Part shown: positions 9,359 to 16,527 of the stretch, piece after piece
Numbering within the stretch: the stretch's first letter is position 1
How the letters are laid out: every line of letters starts with the position of its first letter
From: Ulvibacter antarcticus
Lineage (GTDB): Bacteria; Bacteroidota; Bacteroidia; Flavobacteriales; Flavobacteriaceae
NCBI RefSeq assembly: GCF_003688405.1
Contig: NZ_REFC01000011.1
Span: 434,001 to 498,000, forward strand
Direction: 5' to 3'
Length of the DNA: 64,000 bases
Notes under the pieces: model-generated
The model's input: the letters and a program-made list of their open reading frames with translations, nothing else
What the model was told of the DNA's origin: nothing
The model's database searches: none
Program-made: the position numbers and the translations under genes

Positions 9359-10357
9359 ATGGCAAAGATTGGTGATATAGACGTTGGAGATTTTCCACTA
9401 TTGCTTGCTCCTATGGAGGATGTGAGCGATCCCCCTTTTCGTGCACTTTGTAAAGAGCAGGGAGCCGATGTGGTTTATACAGAATTTATCTCTTCGGAAG
9501 GTCTTATTCGTGATGCTGCTAAAAGTGTTATGAAACTTGATATTTACGAAAAGGAACGCCCAGTAGGCATACAAATATTTGGTGCGATACTCGAATCTAT
9601 GCTTCGAAGCGTGGAGATTGTAGAAGCAAGTGGCCCGGATATTATCGACATAAATTTTGGTTGCCCTGTAAAAAAAGTAGTGAGTAAAGGTGCGGGAGCT
9701 GGAATTTTAAAAGATATCGACCTTATGGTGAGCCTTACCGAAGCTATGGTAAAACACACAAAATTACCAGTTACCGTGAAAACTCGTCTAGGTTGGGATC
9801 ATGATTCGATTAGAATCGTTGAGGTAGCTGAGAGGTTACAGGATGTGGGATGTAAAGCAATTTCTATTCATGGTCGCACCCGTGCTCAACTTTATAAAGG
9901 AGATGCCGATTGGGCCCCAATTTCCGAAGTGAAAAACAACTCAAGAATGCACATTCCAGTGTTTGGAAACGGCGACGTCGATACGCCTGAAAAAGCGATG
10001 GAAATGCGTGACAAATACGGTCTTGACGGTGCAATGATAGGTCGCGCCAGTATTGGCTACCCTTGGTTTTTTAAAGAGGTTAAGCATTATTTCAAAACCG
10101 GAACTCACTGTGCACCTCCAACAATGACAGAACGTGTAGAAGCGGCCAGACGCCACCTTCAGATGTCGATCGACTGGAAGGGTGAAAAGCTAGGTGTTTT
10201 TGAAACTCGCAGACATTATACGAACTATTTTAAAGGAATTCCAAACTTTAAGGAACATCGCATGAAAATGGTGACCAGTGATGATTCAGGGTCAGTATTT
10301 GCTGCCTTTGATGAGGTGTTGGAGAAGTTTGAAGATTTTCAGTTTGCAGCCTACTAA
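9359..10357 (+). CDS. dusB: tRNA-dihydrouridine synthase B-type
   Basis: 332 residues, normal for bacterial Dus. FMN-dependent reduction of uridines in tRNA. Visible signatures: 'LLLAPMEDVSDPPFRALC' at the N-terminus, 'DINFGCPVKKVVSKGAGAG' around residues 97-115 with the catalytic Cys in 'FGCPVKK', 'VTVKTRLGW' and 'ISIHGRTRAQLYKG' with the FMN/substrate residues, and 'IGRASIGYPWFFKE'. The pattern fits DusB better than DusA/C. It reads from a promoter 8 bp ahead of its ATG. Its stop codon overlaps the stop of the convergent permease gene by 4 bp, leaving no room for an intergenic terminator. Confidence 0.95.
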   Translation: MAKIGDIDVGDFPLLLAPMEDVSDPPFRALCKEQGADVVYTEFISSEGLIRDAAKSVMKLDIYEKERPVGIQIFGAILESMLRSVEIVEASGPDIIDINFGCPVKKVVSKGAGAGILKDIDLMVSLTEAMVKHTKLPVTVKTRLGWDHDSIRIVEVAERLQDVGCKAISIHGRTRAQLYKGDADWAPISEVKNNSRMHIPVFGNGDVDTPEKAMEMRDKYGLDGAMIGRASIGYPWFFKEVKHYFKTGTHCAPPTMTERVEAARRHLQMSIDWKGEKLGVFETRRHYTNYFKGIPNFKEHRMKMVTSDDSGSVFAAFDEVLEKFEDFQFAAY

Positions 10358-11553
10358 CTCAGTAGTTTTTCTCGCACCCTGCTTGAAGCAATTTTTGAAG
10401 CGATAAGCCCAAGAATCACAATTGTTCCTAGTACTACCATTACATTTACTGCTTTTAGTTTTACCGGATAAGGTAGCGTTGAGGTTATATTAATGAATTC
10501 AAATTCTAGCTGTGCCCAAACTGCCAACACACCTAACAGAATTCCTAAAGTACCTCCAAGAGTTGTCATTAAAGTGCCTTGCAGAAAGAAAATACTCCTA
10601 ATTTCTTGAAGCGTTGCCCCCATATTATAAAGGGTTTTCATGTTTTTCCTCTTATCGAGTATCATCATTATAATTGAACCAATTACATTGAATAGCGCAA
10701 TTATAAGAACGAGTGTAAAAATAAGATAAACCGCGATGTTTTCGGTGTTAAGCATCTTGTAAAGGGCATCGTTTTGTTGAATTCGGTTTTTTACCAAAAT
10801 GTCTTCAGAAAATACAGAAATAAGAGCTTCTTTCACTTTATCTTCGGAAGTGCCTGGCGACAATTTGAACTCTATTGAAGACAACTGAGTACTGTCTAAA
10901 CGAAGTAAATTTCTAGCAAAATCAATATCTGAAAACACATATTTACTATTAAGATCTTCGTTAACTTCATAAATTCCTGATACTACGACACTTTCTTTAT
11001 TGAACACTTGAGTCGGGTCCAGGGTTTGTCCGGTATATGGTTTGGGCACATAAATTTCCAGCAGGCTGCCATAATCTCTGGTGCCAAGCGACAGTTTTTG
11101 TGAAGTACCTATTCCAACAACGACTTCATTCTGATTGGGAATCAGCCATGAATCGTAAATCAAAATACTATCAACGGGATTAACAGCATCGTAATTAACA
11201 TCGACACCTTTTATATATGCGATTTCGTTTTTTTCTCTGAAATGTAAAAATACACGCTCTTCAATTATTTTTGAATAAGCTGCTATTCCGGGAATTGCTT
11301 TTAATTTCTCTTCGGAAGCTTCAGAAAAAGTAATTGTCTTTCCACTAGCTGGAAACACTTTCAAGTCGCTATCGAACACGTTGGTGAACTGAAGACTAAA
11401 ATCTTTCAGACCAGAAAAACCTGAAAGTACTATAAATAAAGACATAGCGCCCACAACCACTCCTATAGCGGCAATAATGGTGATTACATTGATGGCGTTG
11501 TTGCTGCTCTTTGAAAACAAATAACGTTTGGCAATATACAGCGGGAATTTCAA
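10354..11553 (-). CDS. LolC/LolE-type ABC transporter permease (FtsX domain)
   Basis: 399 residues. N-terminal membrane helix after 'MKFPLYIAKRYLFSKSSNNA', a large periplasmic (MacB-PCD-like) domain over residues about 50-260, then three helices of the FtsX type ('AVYLIFTLVLIIALFNVIGS', 'GTLGILLGVLAVW', 'VVLGTIVILGLIASKIAS'). 'NVIGSIIMMILDKRKNMKTLYNMGA' is the LolC/E core region. The family extracts lipoproteins from the inner membrane together with an ATPase (LolD), which is not in the window. It lies 1 bp after rbfA and is surely co-transcribed. The convergent overlap with dusB is 4 bp. Confidence 0.88.
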   Translation of the reverse strand: MKFPLYIAKRYLFSKSSNNAINVITIIAAIGVVVGAMSLFIVLSGFSGLKDFSLQFTNVFDSDLKVFPASGKTITFSEASEEKLKAIPGIAAYSKIIEERVFLHFREKNEIAYIKGVDVNYDAVNPVDSILIYDSWLIPNQNEVVVGIGTSQKLSLGTRDYGSLLEIYVPKPYTGQTLDPTQVFNKESVVVSGIYEVNEDLNSKYVFSDIDFARNLLRLDSTQLSSIEFKLSPGTSEDKVKEALISVFSEDILVKNRIQQNDALYKMLNTENIAVYLIFTLVLIIALFNVIGSIIMMILDKRKNMKTLYNMGATLQEIRSIFFLQGTLMTTLGGTLGILLGVLAVWAQLEFEFINITSTLPYPVKLKAVNVMVVLGTIVILGLIASKIASSRVREKLLS

Positions 11554-11554
11554 C

Positions 11555-11950
11555 TTAAGATTTTTTGCGTTTAGATAAAAGTTCCGGATTTTTTATAGGA
11601 TTATCTTCACCTTTTACAGCCCTGTCGATCGTTTCAATGTATTCGAGAGAATCGTCATTATAGAAAGTTAAATCGGGCATTTTTCGAAGCTGATGTTTAG
11701 TGAGCTGAGCGATTTGATGCTTAATTTTAGGCTTTACTTCGTTAAGTTCGGCTACAACTCCTACCGCTTTGTCTGATGGAAAAACACTTACATAAACCTT
11801 CGCGATGGAAAGATCAGTCGTGATACCTACCTTACTTACAGAGATAAGTATTCCTTGTTGCCCCATTTCTCGAAGCATGTTCTGTAATACGTTCGCAAGA
11901 TCATTTTGCAGTACGCCAGCGATCTTTTTTTGTCTGTTGCTTTCTTCCAT
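11555..11950 (-). CDS. rbfA: 30S ribosome-binding factor A
   Basis: 131 residues. KH-like fold protein needed for 16S rRNA 5'-end maturation and cold adaptation. Recognisable elements are 'RQKKIAGVLQNDLANVLQNM', 'VSKVGITTDLSIAKVYVSVF' and 'HQIAQLTKHQLRKMPDLTF', the conserved RbfA core with the basic C-terminal helix. The frame is open 6 codons further, but those would overlap the promoter element at 11955-11962, so MEESNRQK at 11950 is the start. First gene of a two-gene unit with the LolC/E-like permease, 1 bp apart. Confidence 0.93.
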   Translation of the reverse strand: MEESNRQKKIAGVLQNDLANVLQNMLREMGQQGILISVSKVGITTDLSIAKVYVSVFPSDKAVGVVAELNEVKPKIKHQIAQLTKHQLRKMPDLTFYNDDSLEYIETIDRAVKGEDNPIKNPELLSKRKKS

Positions 11951-11954
11951 GGTG

Positions 11955-11962
11955 CAAAAGTA
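11955..11962 (-). promoter_or_regulatory. rbfA promoter -7 element
   Basis: TACTTTTG (TAnnTTTG) on the minus strand, only 4 bp from the rbfA ATG, implying a leaderless mRNA. No clear TTTG at the standard upstream distance. Confidence 0.5.
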
Positions 11963-12079
11963 GTACAATATTTGCTTTTTAATGATTTATATAAGGTGTA
12001 GTTCAAATTGTAAGAGCAATCTTAACAGAAATTAGGAAACTTACTGAGCTTATATTAATTGGGAGGCTGAAAGATTTAC

Positions 12080-12087
12080 TATTTTTG
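12080..12087 (+). promoter_or_regulatory. promoter -7 element of methylmalonyl-CoA epimerase gene
   Basis: TATTTTTG (TAnnTTTG) 18 bp before the ATG at 12106. A TTG codon in frame at 12085 lies inside this element, which argues against a start there. Confidence 0.5.
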
Positions 12088-12105
12088 AATTATCACAAAA
12101 TACAT

Positions 12106-12519
12106 ATGAACAAGATAGAGCACATTGGAATTGCGGTAAAGGATCTCGAAGCAGCAAACGAAATTTATAAGAATCTGTTGGGGTATGAGCATTATAAAAC
12201 CGAAACTGTGGAAGGAGAGGGTGTAGTTACTTCATTTTTTAAATGTGGGGACTCTAAAATTGAACTCTTAGAAGCGACTCGTGATGATAGCCCAATAGCG
12301 GGATTTATTGAGAAAAGAGGGGAAGGAGTGCACCATATTGCATTTGCCGTGGATGATATTGAAGCTGAGGTTAAACGCTTAAAAGAATCTGGATTCAGAG
12401 TATTAAATGAAACGCCAAAAAGAGGCGCCGATAATAAATTAGTAGTTTTTTTACACCCAAAATCTTCACATGGAGTGTTAGTGGAGTTATGTCAGGAAAT
12501 AAAGATTAACGACAAATAG
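12106..12519 (+). CDS. mce: methylmalonyl-CoA epimerase (VOC superfamily)
   Basis: 137 residues, the family length. Two beta-alpha-beta-beta-beta modules of the vicinal-oxygen-chelate fold. Metal ligands are placed in 'MNKIEHIGIAVKDL' (His7), 'KIELLEAT' (Glu), 'GVHHIAFAV' (His) and 'VLVELCQ' (Glu). The 'EKRGEGVHHIAF' and 'LHPKSSHGVLVEL' stretches are typical of MCE. It interconverts (R)- and (S)-methylmalonyl-CoA in propionate or odd-chain fatty acid metabolism. No mutase genes are in the window. ATG at 12106 was chosen because the upstream TTG falls in the promoter. Its stop codon abuts the -33 element of the following tRNA promoter. Confidence 0.92.
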   Translation: MNKIEHIGIAVKDLEAANEIYKNLLGYEHYKTETVEGEGVVTSFFKCGDSKIELLEATRDDSPIAGFIEKRGEGVHHIAFAVDDIEAEVKRLKESGFRVLNETPKRGADNKLVVFLHPKSSHGVLVELCQEIKINDK

Positions 12520-12550
12520 TTTGGAAATTTTATAAAGAGCTTTACCTTTG
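12520..12550 (+). promoter_or_regulatory. promoter of the CAU tRNA and its leader
   Basis: TTTG at 12520-12523, exactly 19 bp, then TACCTTTG at 12543-12550: a textbook Bacteroidota promoter. Transcription would start a few bases later and run through the structured leader (12564-12619) into the tRNA at 12689. Confidence 0.8.
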
Positions 12551-12563
12551 CAAACTATTTTTG

Positions 12564-12619
12564 GCCCCAAGGCTCAGCGGGTTACCCGCAAAACCTTGCT
12601 TTTTGCAGCAAGTTGGGGC
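12564..12619 (+). ncRNA. structured, tRNA-like leader element (candidate)
   Basis: A compact three-way fold: closing stem GCCCCAA (12564-12570) with TTGGGGC (12613-12619), hairpin GCGGG-TTA-CCCGC (12577-12589), and hairpin CTTGCT-TTTTGC-AGCAAG (12595-12612). The closing stem has 7 bp like an acceptor stem and is followed by A, and 'GCTCAGC-G-GGTTA' matches the D-arm of the tRNA 125 bp downstream apart from one base. It looks like a tRNA-derived element without a T-arm. Function unknown; it may be a processing signal or a decayed tRNA. Confidence 0.4.
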
Positions 12620-12688
12620 ACTTACAAAGGCCTTAAATAGGTTTAGATTAGCAACTAAGTTCTTTTTAAAATATTGATCAAATATATA

Positions 12689-12762
12689 GGTCCTATAGCT
12701 CAGCTGGTTAGAGCACCTGACTCATAATCAGGGGGTCCATGGTTCGAGCCCATGTGGGACCA
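12689..12762 (+). tRNA. tRNA with anticodon CAU, probably tRNA-Ile2 (lysidine-modified)
   Basis: 74 nt cloverleaf: acceptor GGTCCTA/TGGGACC with discriminator A, D-arm 'AGCTCAGCTGGTTAGAGC', anticodon stem CCTGA/TCAGG with loop CTCATAA (anticodon CAT), T-arm with TTCGAGC. No encoded CCA. A CAU anticodon can be initiator Met, elongator Met or Ile2. Pairs C4-G69 and C5-G68 in the acceptor are the identity features by which the lysidine synthetase TilS selects tRNA-Ile2, so Ile2 is favoured. Elongator Met remains possible. Confidence 0.9.
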
Positions 12763-13199
12763 CTATTAATTTACGCTCTTTGCATTAACAGTAATTTTTG
12801 TGTTCTACCTTTATTTGGTGGGCGAGAAGTTTATGCTGAGCGGAGTCGAAGTGAGCCCATGTGGGGCCACTATTAATTTACGCTCTTTGCATTAACAGTA
12901 ATTTTTGTGTTCTACCTTTGTTTGGTGGGCGAGAAGTTTATGCTGAGCGGAGTCGAAGTGAGCCCATGTGGGACCACTATTAATTTACGCTCTTTGCATT
13001 AACAGTAATTTTTGTGTTCTACCTTTATTTGGTGGGCGAGAAGTTTATGCTGAGCGGAGTCGAAGTGAGCCCATGTGGGACCACTATTAATTTACGCTCT
13101 TTGCATTAACAGTAATTTTTGTGTTCTAATTTTATTTTGGAGGGCGAGAAGTTTATGCAGAGTCCCGTTATTTATCGTGATCGAAGTGATCATGTTTGT
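12746..13199 (+). repeat. 107-bp tandem array built from the 3' end of the upstream tRNA
   Basis: Units begin at 12746 (inside the tRNA T-arm), 12853, 12960 and 13067, an exact 107-bp period, with a decayed fifth partial unit ending near 13199. Each unit starts with the last 17-18 nt of the tRNA (GAGCCCATGTGGGACCA), continues through an AT-rich spacer and ends with ATGCTGAGCGGAGTCGAAG. Copies differ by single bases (e.g. GGGGCC versus GGGACC; TACCTTTG versus TACCTTTA). No unit carries a 5' half, so none is a functional tRNA. Confidence 0.9.
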
Positions 13200-13445
13200 G
13201 ACCATTTATTAGTTTTAGTTATTTGATTTTATGAATTATCGTTAGAGAATATAATTTTTATGCAAAAGCTACGTTCTAGTTTCCATAAATGAAGAAGACC
13301 TAAGATATTAGGAATGAACTCGATATTAAATATTAAATAATTGTAATTTTTGACAAAAACGGTATTATGTCGTTTTTTTTTGTACTTTGCCGACCTTTTA
13401 ATAAGAGAAAAAGTTAATAAATCTGTTGATAAATTATTTTTTTTC
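13200..13445. other. AT-rich gap after the tRNA array
   Basis: About 245 bp with long A/T runs and no reading frame of note. At its right end it leads into the promoter of the small sorted membrane protein. A short region with TTTTTGACAAAAAC and a run of nine or more Ts (near 13370-13382) could terminate transcription from the left, but no strong stem was found. Confidence 0.35.
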
Positions 13446-13475
13446 TTTGTAGTTTAAAATAAATCATTACTTTAG
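13446..13475 (+). promoter_or_regulatory. promoter of the PID-type membrane protein
   Basis: TTTG at 13446-13449, 18-bp spacer, TACTTTAG at 13468-13475 (one mismatch from TAnnTTTG). The ATG follows 8 bp later, so the mRNA is nearly leaderless. Confidence 0.5.
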
Positions 13476-13483
13476 CCGATAAT

Positions 13484-13723
13484 ATGCGACCCCAAATCGT
13501 TAAAAACATACTAGCCCCTGCAGCACTCTATTTATTTTCGTGTGCTACTATGCTTGGACAAGCCGACTCTGGCAGTTCAGGTCCGCCTGAACCTAGCCGA
13601 GGGCCAACTCCTCCAGAATTAGGACTTCCTATAGACAATGGCTTGCTTGTTTTGCTTATCGCTGGTTTAATTTTTGGAATTTACACCGCGAATAAGATAA
13701 GAGCTAAACGTACGGTTGCATAA
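13484..13723 (+). CDS. small secreted membrane protein with PID-type C-terminal sorting signal
   Basis: 79 residues. Signal peptide (about 1-26, ending 'ATMLGQA'), then a short Gly/Pro/Ser-rich mature stretch, then 'ELGLPIDNGLLVLLIAGLIFG' and a basic tail 'NKIRAKRTVA'. A Pro-Ile-Asp motif followed by one hydrophobic helix and a Lys/Arg tail is the layout of the flavobacterial PID-CTERM proteins, thought to be handled by an exosortase-like enzyme. With only about 25 residues between signals it may be a structural or marker peptide. Its last 20 bp overlap the 3' end of ribE on the other strand. No exosortase gene is in the window. Family assignment rests on the motif alone. Confidence 0.7.
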   Translation: MRPQIVKNILAPAALYLFSCATMLGQADSGSSGPPEPSRGPTPPELGLPIDNGLLVLLIAGLIFGIYTANKIRAKRTVA

Positions 13724-14294
13724 ACTTTTTTAGATATTTTCCGATAATATCAAACTCCAAATTTACTTCATCTCCAATTTTTAATGTGTTGAAATTCGTG
13801 TGCTCATGTGTATACGGGATAATTGCCACACTAAACTCAGATATTTTAGAGTCAACAACCGTGAGGCTTACACCATTAATGGTTATAGAGCCTTTTTCAA
13901 CAGTCGTATTTCCTTGTTCACTTTGGTAGGAGAACGTATAACTCCAGCTACCGTCACAATCTTCGATCTTCTTACAAACTCCCACCTCGTCAATATGTCC
14001 TTGCACCATATGTCCGTCTAATCTATCTCCTAATTTCATGGCGCGTTCCAGATTAACCTTGCTTCCGACCATCAATTTCTTCAGATTTGTTTTATCGAGA
14101 GTCTCTTTGATAGCTGTTACCTTATAAATTTGATCATTGATCTCAACTACTGTTAGACAAATTCCATTATGTGAAACACTTTGATCAATTTTAAGTTCAG
14201 AAGTAATGCCACTAATCACTGAAATATTCAAGTTTTCACCCTCTTTAGTTAGATTCGTGATTTCGCCAATCGATTCAATTATTCCTGTAAACAT
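13704..14294 (-). CDS. ribE: riboflavin synthase, alpha subunit
   Basis: 196 residues with the internal two-fold repeat of riboflavin synthase: first barrel 'MFTGIIESIGEI' to 'LERAMKLGDRLDGHMVQGHID', second barrel 'SWSYTFSYQ' to 'NLEFDIIGKYLKK'. 'FTGIIE', 'SVSHNGICLTV' with the catalytic region and 'GHMVQGHIDEVG' are conserved. It dismutates two 6,7-dimethyl-8-ribityllumazine molecules into riboflavin and a pyrimidinedione. Single gene, convergent with the small PID protein (20 bp overlap) and divergent from pdxA. No FMN riboswitch was seen in the 159 bp upstream. Confidence 0.95.
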   Translation of the reverse strand: MFTGIIESIGEITNLTKEGENLNISVISGITSELKIDQSVSHNGICLTVVEINDQIYKVTAIKETLDKTNLKKLMVGSKVNLERAMKLGDRLDGHMVQGHIDEVGVCKKIEDCDGSWSYTFSYQSEQGNTTVEKGSITINGVSLTVVDSKISEFSVAIIPYTHEHTNFNTLKIGDEVNLEFDIIGKYLKKFMQPYV

Positions 14295-14453
14295 GAATTC
14301 ATTTAATTACATTTGTGTGGTAAAAGTAATAATAAGTACCCATTTAAACGTTTTTAAAGAAAGTCGAAATAGATTTGTTCGGATAATGAAAATTTCAAGC
14401 TCCAATGGAAGCAGATAAAATTCAGTTCAGAAAAAAATAGCAGCAAAACCGTA

Positions 14454-15515
14454 ATGAGTAAACAGGATAAAATAATAGTTGGAATTTCAATTGGGGATCT
14501 AAATGGAATAGGCAGTGAAATTGTTCTTAAAACTTTTTTAGATTCACGAATGATGGATTTTTGCACTCCGGTGATTTTTGCATCGGTTAAGCTTATTTCA
14601 TTTTTTAAAAAAGAATACGAGCTTGATATTAACTTGCATGGGATAGATTCTTTAGATGATATTATCCATAAGAAAATAAACGTGCTTAATGTGTGGAAGG
14701 AAACGGTTGATATTAACTTCGGAAAAGAGGATAAGACCATTGGTGAATATGCAGTTAAATCTTTGGCCGCAGCAGTTTCAGCCTTAAAAGAATCGCAAAT
14801 TGATGTGCTCGTAACCGCACCTATAAACAAGTCTAACGTACAGTCTGAAACTTTTTCATTTCCGGGCCACACAGATTATTTAGCGAAAGAATTGGAAGGA
14901 GACAGCCTTATGCTAATGATTTCTGAAACTTTAAAAGTTGGTTTGTTAACGGATCATGTAGCGGTTAAAGATGTTGCAAAAAACATTACACGAGAACTTA
15001 TCGAAAAAAAGATTAATACTATTCATCATACACTAATTCAGGATTTCGGAATTGAAAAACCAAAAATTGCGGTATTAGGAATTAATCCACATAATGGTGA
15101 TAATGGTGTTATAGGAGATGAAGATGATACAGTTTTAAGACCTGCCTTAGACAACATTCGCAATAATGGAAAAACAGTCTTTGGTCCATATGCGGCCGAC
15201 AGCTTTTTTGGTTCCGGGAATTACAAAAATTTTGATGTGGTAATTGCATCTTATCACGATCAGGGATTAATTCCTTTTAAAACTCTTGCCTTTGGAAGTG
15301 GTGTTAATTACACAGCTGGTTTAAAAAAGATAAGAACTTCTCCCGATCATGGCACAGCTTACGATATCGCAGGAACCAATACAGCAAATCCAGATTCCTT
15401 CGTAGAGGCTGTTTTCAGTGCGATAAAAATATTTGAAACCAGAAACGAGTACATGGAAATCTCCAAAAATCCATTAAAAACTAACAGGAAAAAACCCTTT
15501 GTAAAAAAGAAGTGA
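14454..15515 (+). CDS. pdxA: 4-hydroxythreonine-4-phosphate dehydrogenase
   Basis: 353 residues, normal length. 'IVGISIGDLNGIGSEIVLK' at the N-terminus, 'VLVTAPINKSNV' and 'FPGHTDYLAKEL' in the centre with the metal-binding His, 'GINPHNGDNG', 'GPYAADSFF' and 'VVIASYHDQGLIPFK' plus 'NYTAGLKKIRTSPDHGTAYDIA' carry the other metal and substrate residues. It catalyses NAD(P)-dependent oxidative decarboxylation in the DXP-dependent pathway to pyridoxal phosphate. No pdxJ neighbour. It is followed 82 bp later by yceD with its own promoter. Confidence 0.96.
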   Translation: MSKQDKIIVGISIGDLNGIGSEIVLKTFLDSRMMDFCTPVIFASVKLISFFKKEYELDINLHGIDSLDDIIHKKINVLNVWKETVDINFGKEDKTIGEYAVKSLAAAVSALKESQIDVLVTAPINKSNVQSETFSFPGHTDYLAKELEGDSLMLMISETLKVGLLTDHVAVKDVAKNITRELIEKKINTIHHTLIQDFGIEKPKIAVLGINPHNGDNGVIGDEDDTVLRPALDNIRNNGKTVFGPYAADSFFGSGNYKNFDVVIASYHDQGLIPFKTLAFGSGVNYTAGLKKIRTSPDHGTAYDIAGTNTANPDSFVEAVFSAIKIFETRNEYMEISKNPLKTNRKKPFVKKK

Positions 15516-15523
15516 TAAATTAA

Positions 15524-15552
15524 TTTGCTATTCAATTAATTTTTTATCTTTG
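15524..15552 (+). promoter_or_regulatory. promoter of the yceD-rpmF unit
   Basis: TTTG (15524-15527), 17-bp spacer, TATCTTTG (15545-15552), with the yceD ATG 45 bp downstream. Matches the Bacteroidota consensus at both boxes. Confidence 0.75.
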
Positions 15553-15597
15553 CACCCGCCTTATTCGTAAGGTGGTGCAGAAAAAACAGGTGGGAAA

Positions 15598-16146
15598 ATG
15601 AAGGAACTGAAAGAATTTACGATTCCCTTCGTGGGATTAAAAACAGGAGAACACCGGTTTAATTTTGAAATTGGAAAACCGTTCTTTGAACATTTTGAGT
15701 ATGACGAGTTTAATGATGCATCTATTAAGCTTGAAGTAGTACTGGATAAAAAAACTACTTTACTTGAATTTACACTCTTTTTTGAAGGGTCAGTAAACGT
15801 AAATTGTGATATAACAAATGAGCCCTATAATCAGGAAATCTCGGGAGATTATCACTTTGTAGTAAACTTTGGTGAAGAATTTAATGATGAGAATGAAGAT
15901 TTGTTAATCCTACCTCATGGAAGTTATGAAGTTTGTATCCAACAATACATTTATGAATCTATAGTGTTAGGCTTACCTAGCAGAAGGATTCATCCAGGTG
16001 TAAAAGATGGATCACTAAAAAGTGACATACTCGAAAAATTAGAAGAATTGAGCCTTTCAGATAAAGAAGACAAAAAGTCGGACTCGAAAGGTAATACAAC
16101 AGACCCACGATGGGACACATTAAAAAAACTATTAACGGATAAATAA
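15598..16146 (+). CDS. YceD/DUF177 family protein
   Basis: 182 residues. The DUF177 (YceD) family is almost always encoded directly before rpmF, as here (9 bp gap), and is implicated in 23S rRNA accumulation or processing in plants and bacteria. 'LEFTLFFEGSVNVNCDITNE' and 'EDLLILPHGSYEVCIQQYIYE' match the family core; the usual CxxC pair is reduced, with one Cys in 'VNCD'. The C-terminus is charged and low-complexity ('SDKEDKKSDSKGN') and ends 'DPRWDTLKKLLTD', the conserved tail. It is transcribed from the promoter at 15524-15552 together with L32. Confidence 0.9.
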   Translation: MKELKEFTIPFVGLKTGEHRFNFEIGKPFFEHFEYDEFNDASIKLEVVLDKKTTLLEFTLFFEGSVNVNCDITNEPYNQEISGDYHFVVNFGEEFNDENEDLLILPHGSYEVCIQQYIYESIVLGLPSRRIHPGVKDGSLKSDILEKLEELSLSDKEDKKSDSKGNTTDPRWDTLKKLLTDK

Positions 16147-16155
16147 TATATAGTA

Positions 16156-16353
16156 ATGGCACATCCTAAAAGAAAAATCTCGAAAACGAGAAGAGACAAG
16201 AGAAGAACGCATTACAAAGCTACAGCTCCTCAAATTGCTACCGATCCAACAACAGGAGAGGCACACCTTTATCATAGAGCTCACTGGCATGAAGGAAAAC
16301 TTTACTACCGCGGACAGATTGTTGTTGACGCAGTGGAAGAAGTAGAGGCGTAG
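16156..16353 (+). CDS. rpmF: 50S ribosomal protein L32
   Basis: 65 residues. '[20 protein letters not shown]' is the diagnostic basic N-terminus of bL32. The zinc-ribbon cysteines seen in many bL32 proteins are absent, so this is the zinc-free form. Second gene of the yceD-rpmF unit, closed by a clear hairpin terminator 24 bp after the stop. Confidence 0.97.
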   Translation: MAHPKRKISKTRRDKRRTHYKATAPQIATDPTTGEAHLYHRAHWHEGKLYYRGQIVVDAVEEVEA

Positions 16354-16377
16354 ACTGAAAAATCTCCAAAAATTTAA

Positions 16378-16407
16378 ACTCTCACAGACGATGTGAGAGT
16401 TTTTTGT
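16378..16407 (+). terminator. rho-independent terminator of yceD-rpmF
   Basis: Stem ACTCTCACA (16378-16386), 5-nt loop, TGTGAGAGT (16392-16400), followed by a run of Ts. Confidence 0.9.
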
Positions 16408-16527
16408 TTTTTTACTTTCTAAAAGTCAAAAACAATTCAATTTTGGATCGTTTTTGATTAAAATTTAGTAATTTTCCTTCCCTTTAGAGACTTTTTGTAC
16501 TCTTTTTGGTGAATTTAATTCAATTTT

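Noticed and set aside
12853-13199. Additional tRNA genes in the 107-bp array
   Set aside because: Only the 3' 17-18 nt of the tRNA are repeated; no unit has D- and anticodon arms.
13704-14453. FMN riboswitch upstream of ribE
   Set aside because: No conserved multi-arm core was seen in the 159 bp between ribE and pdxA.
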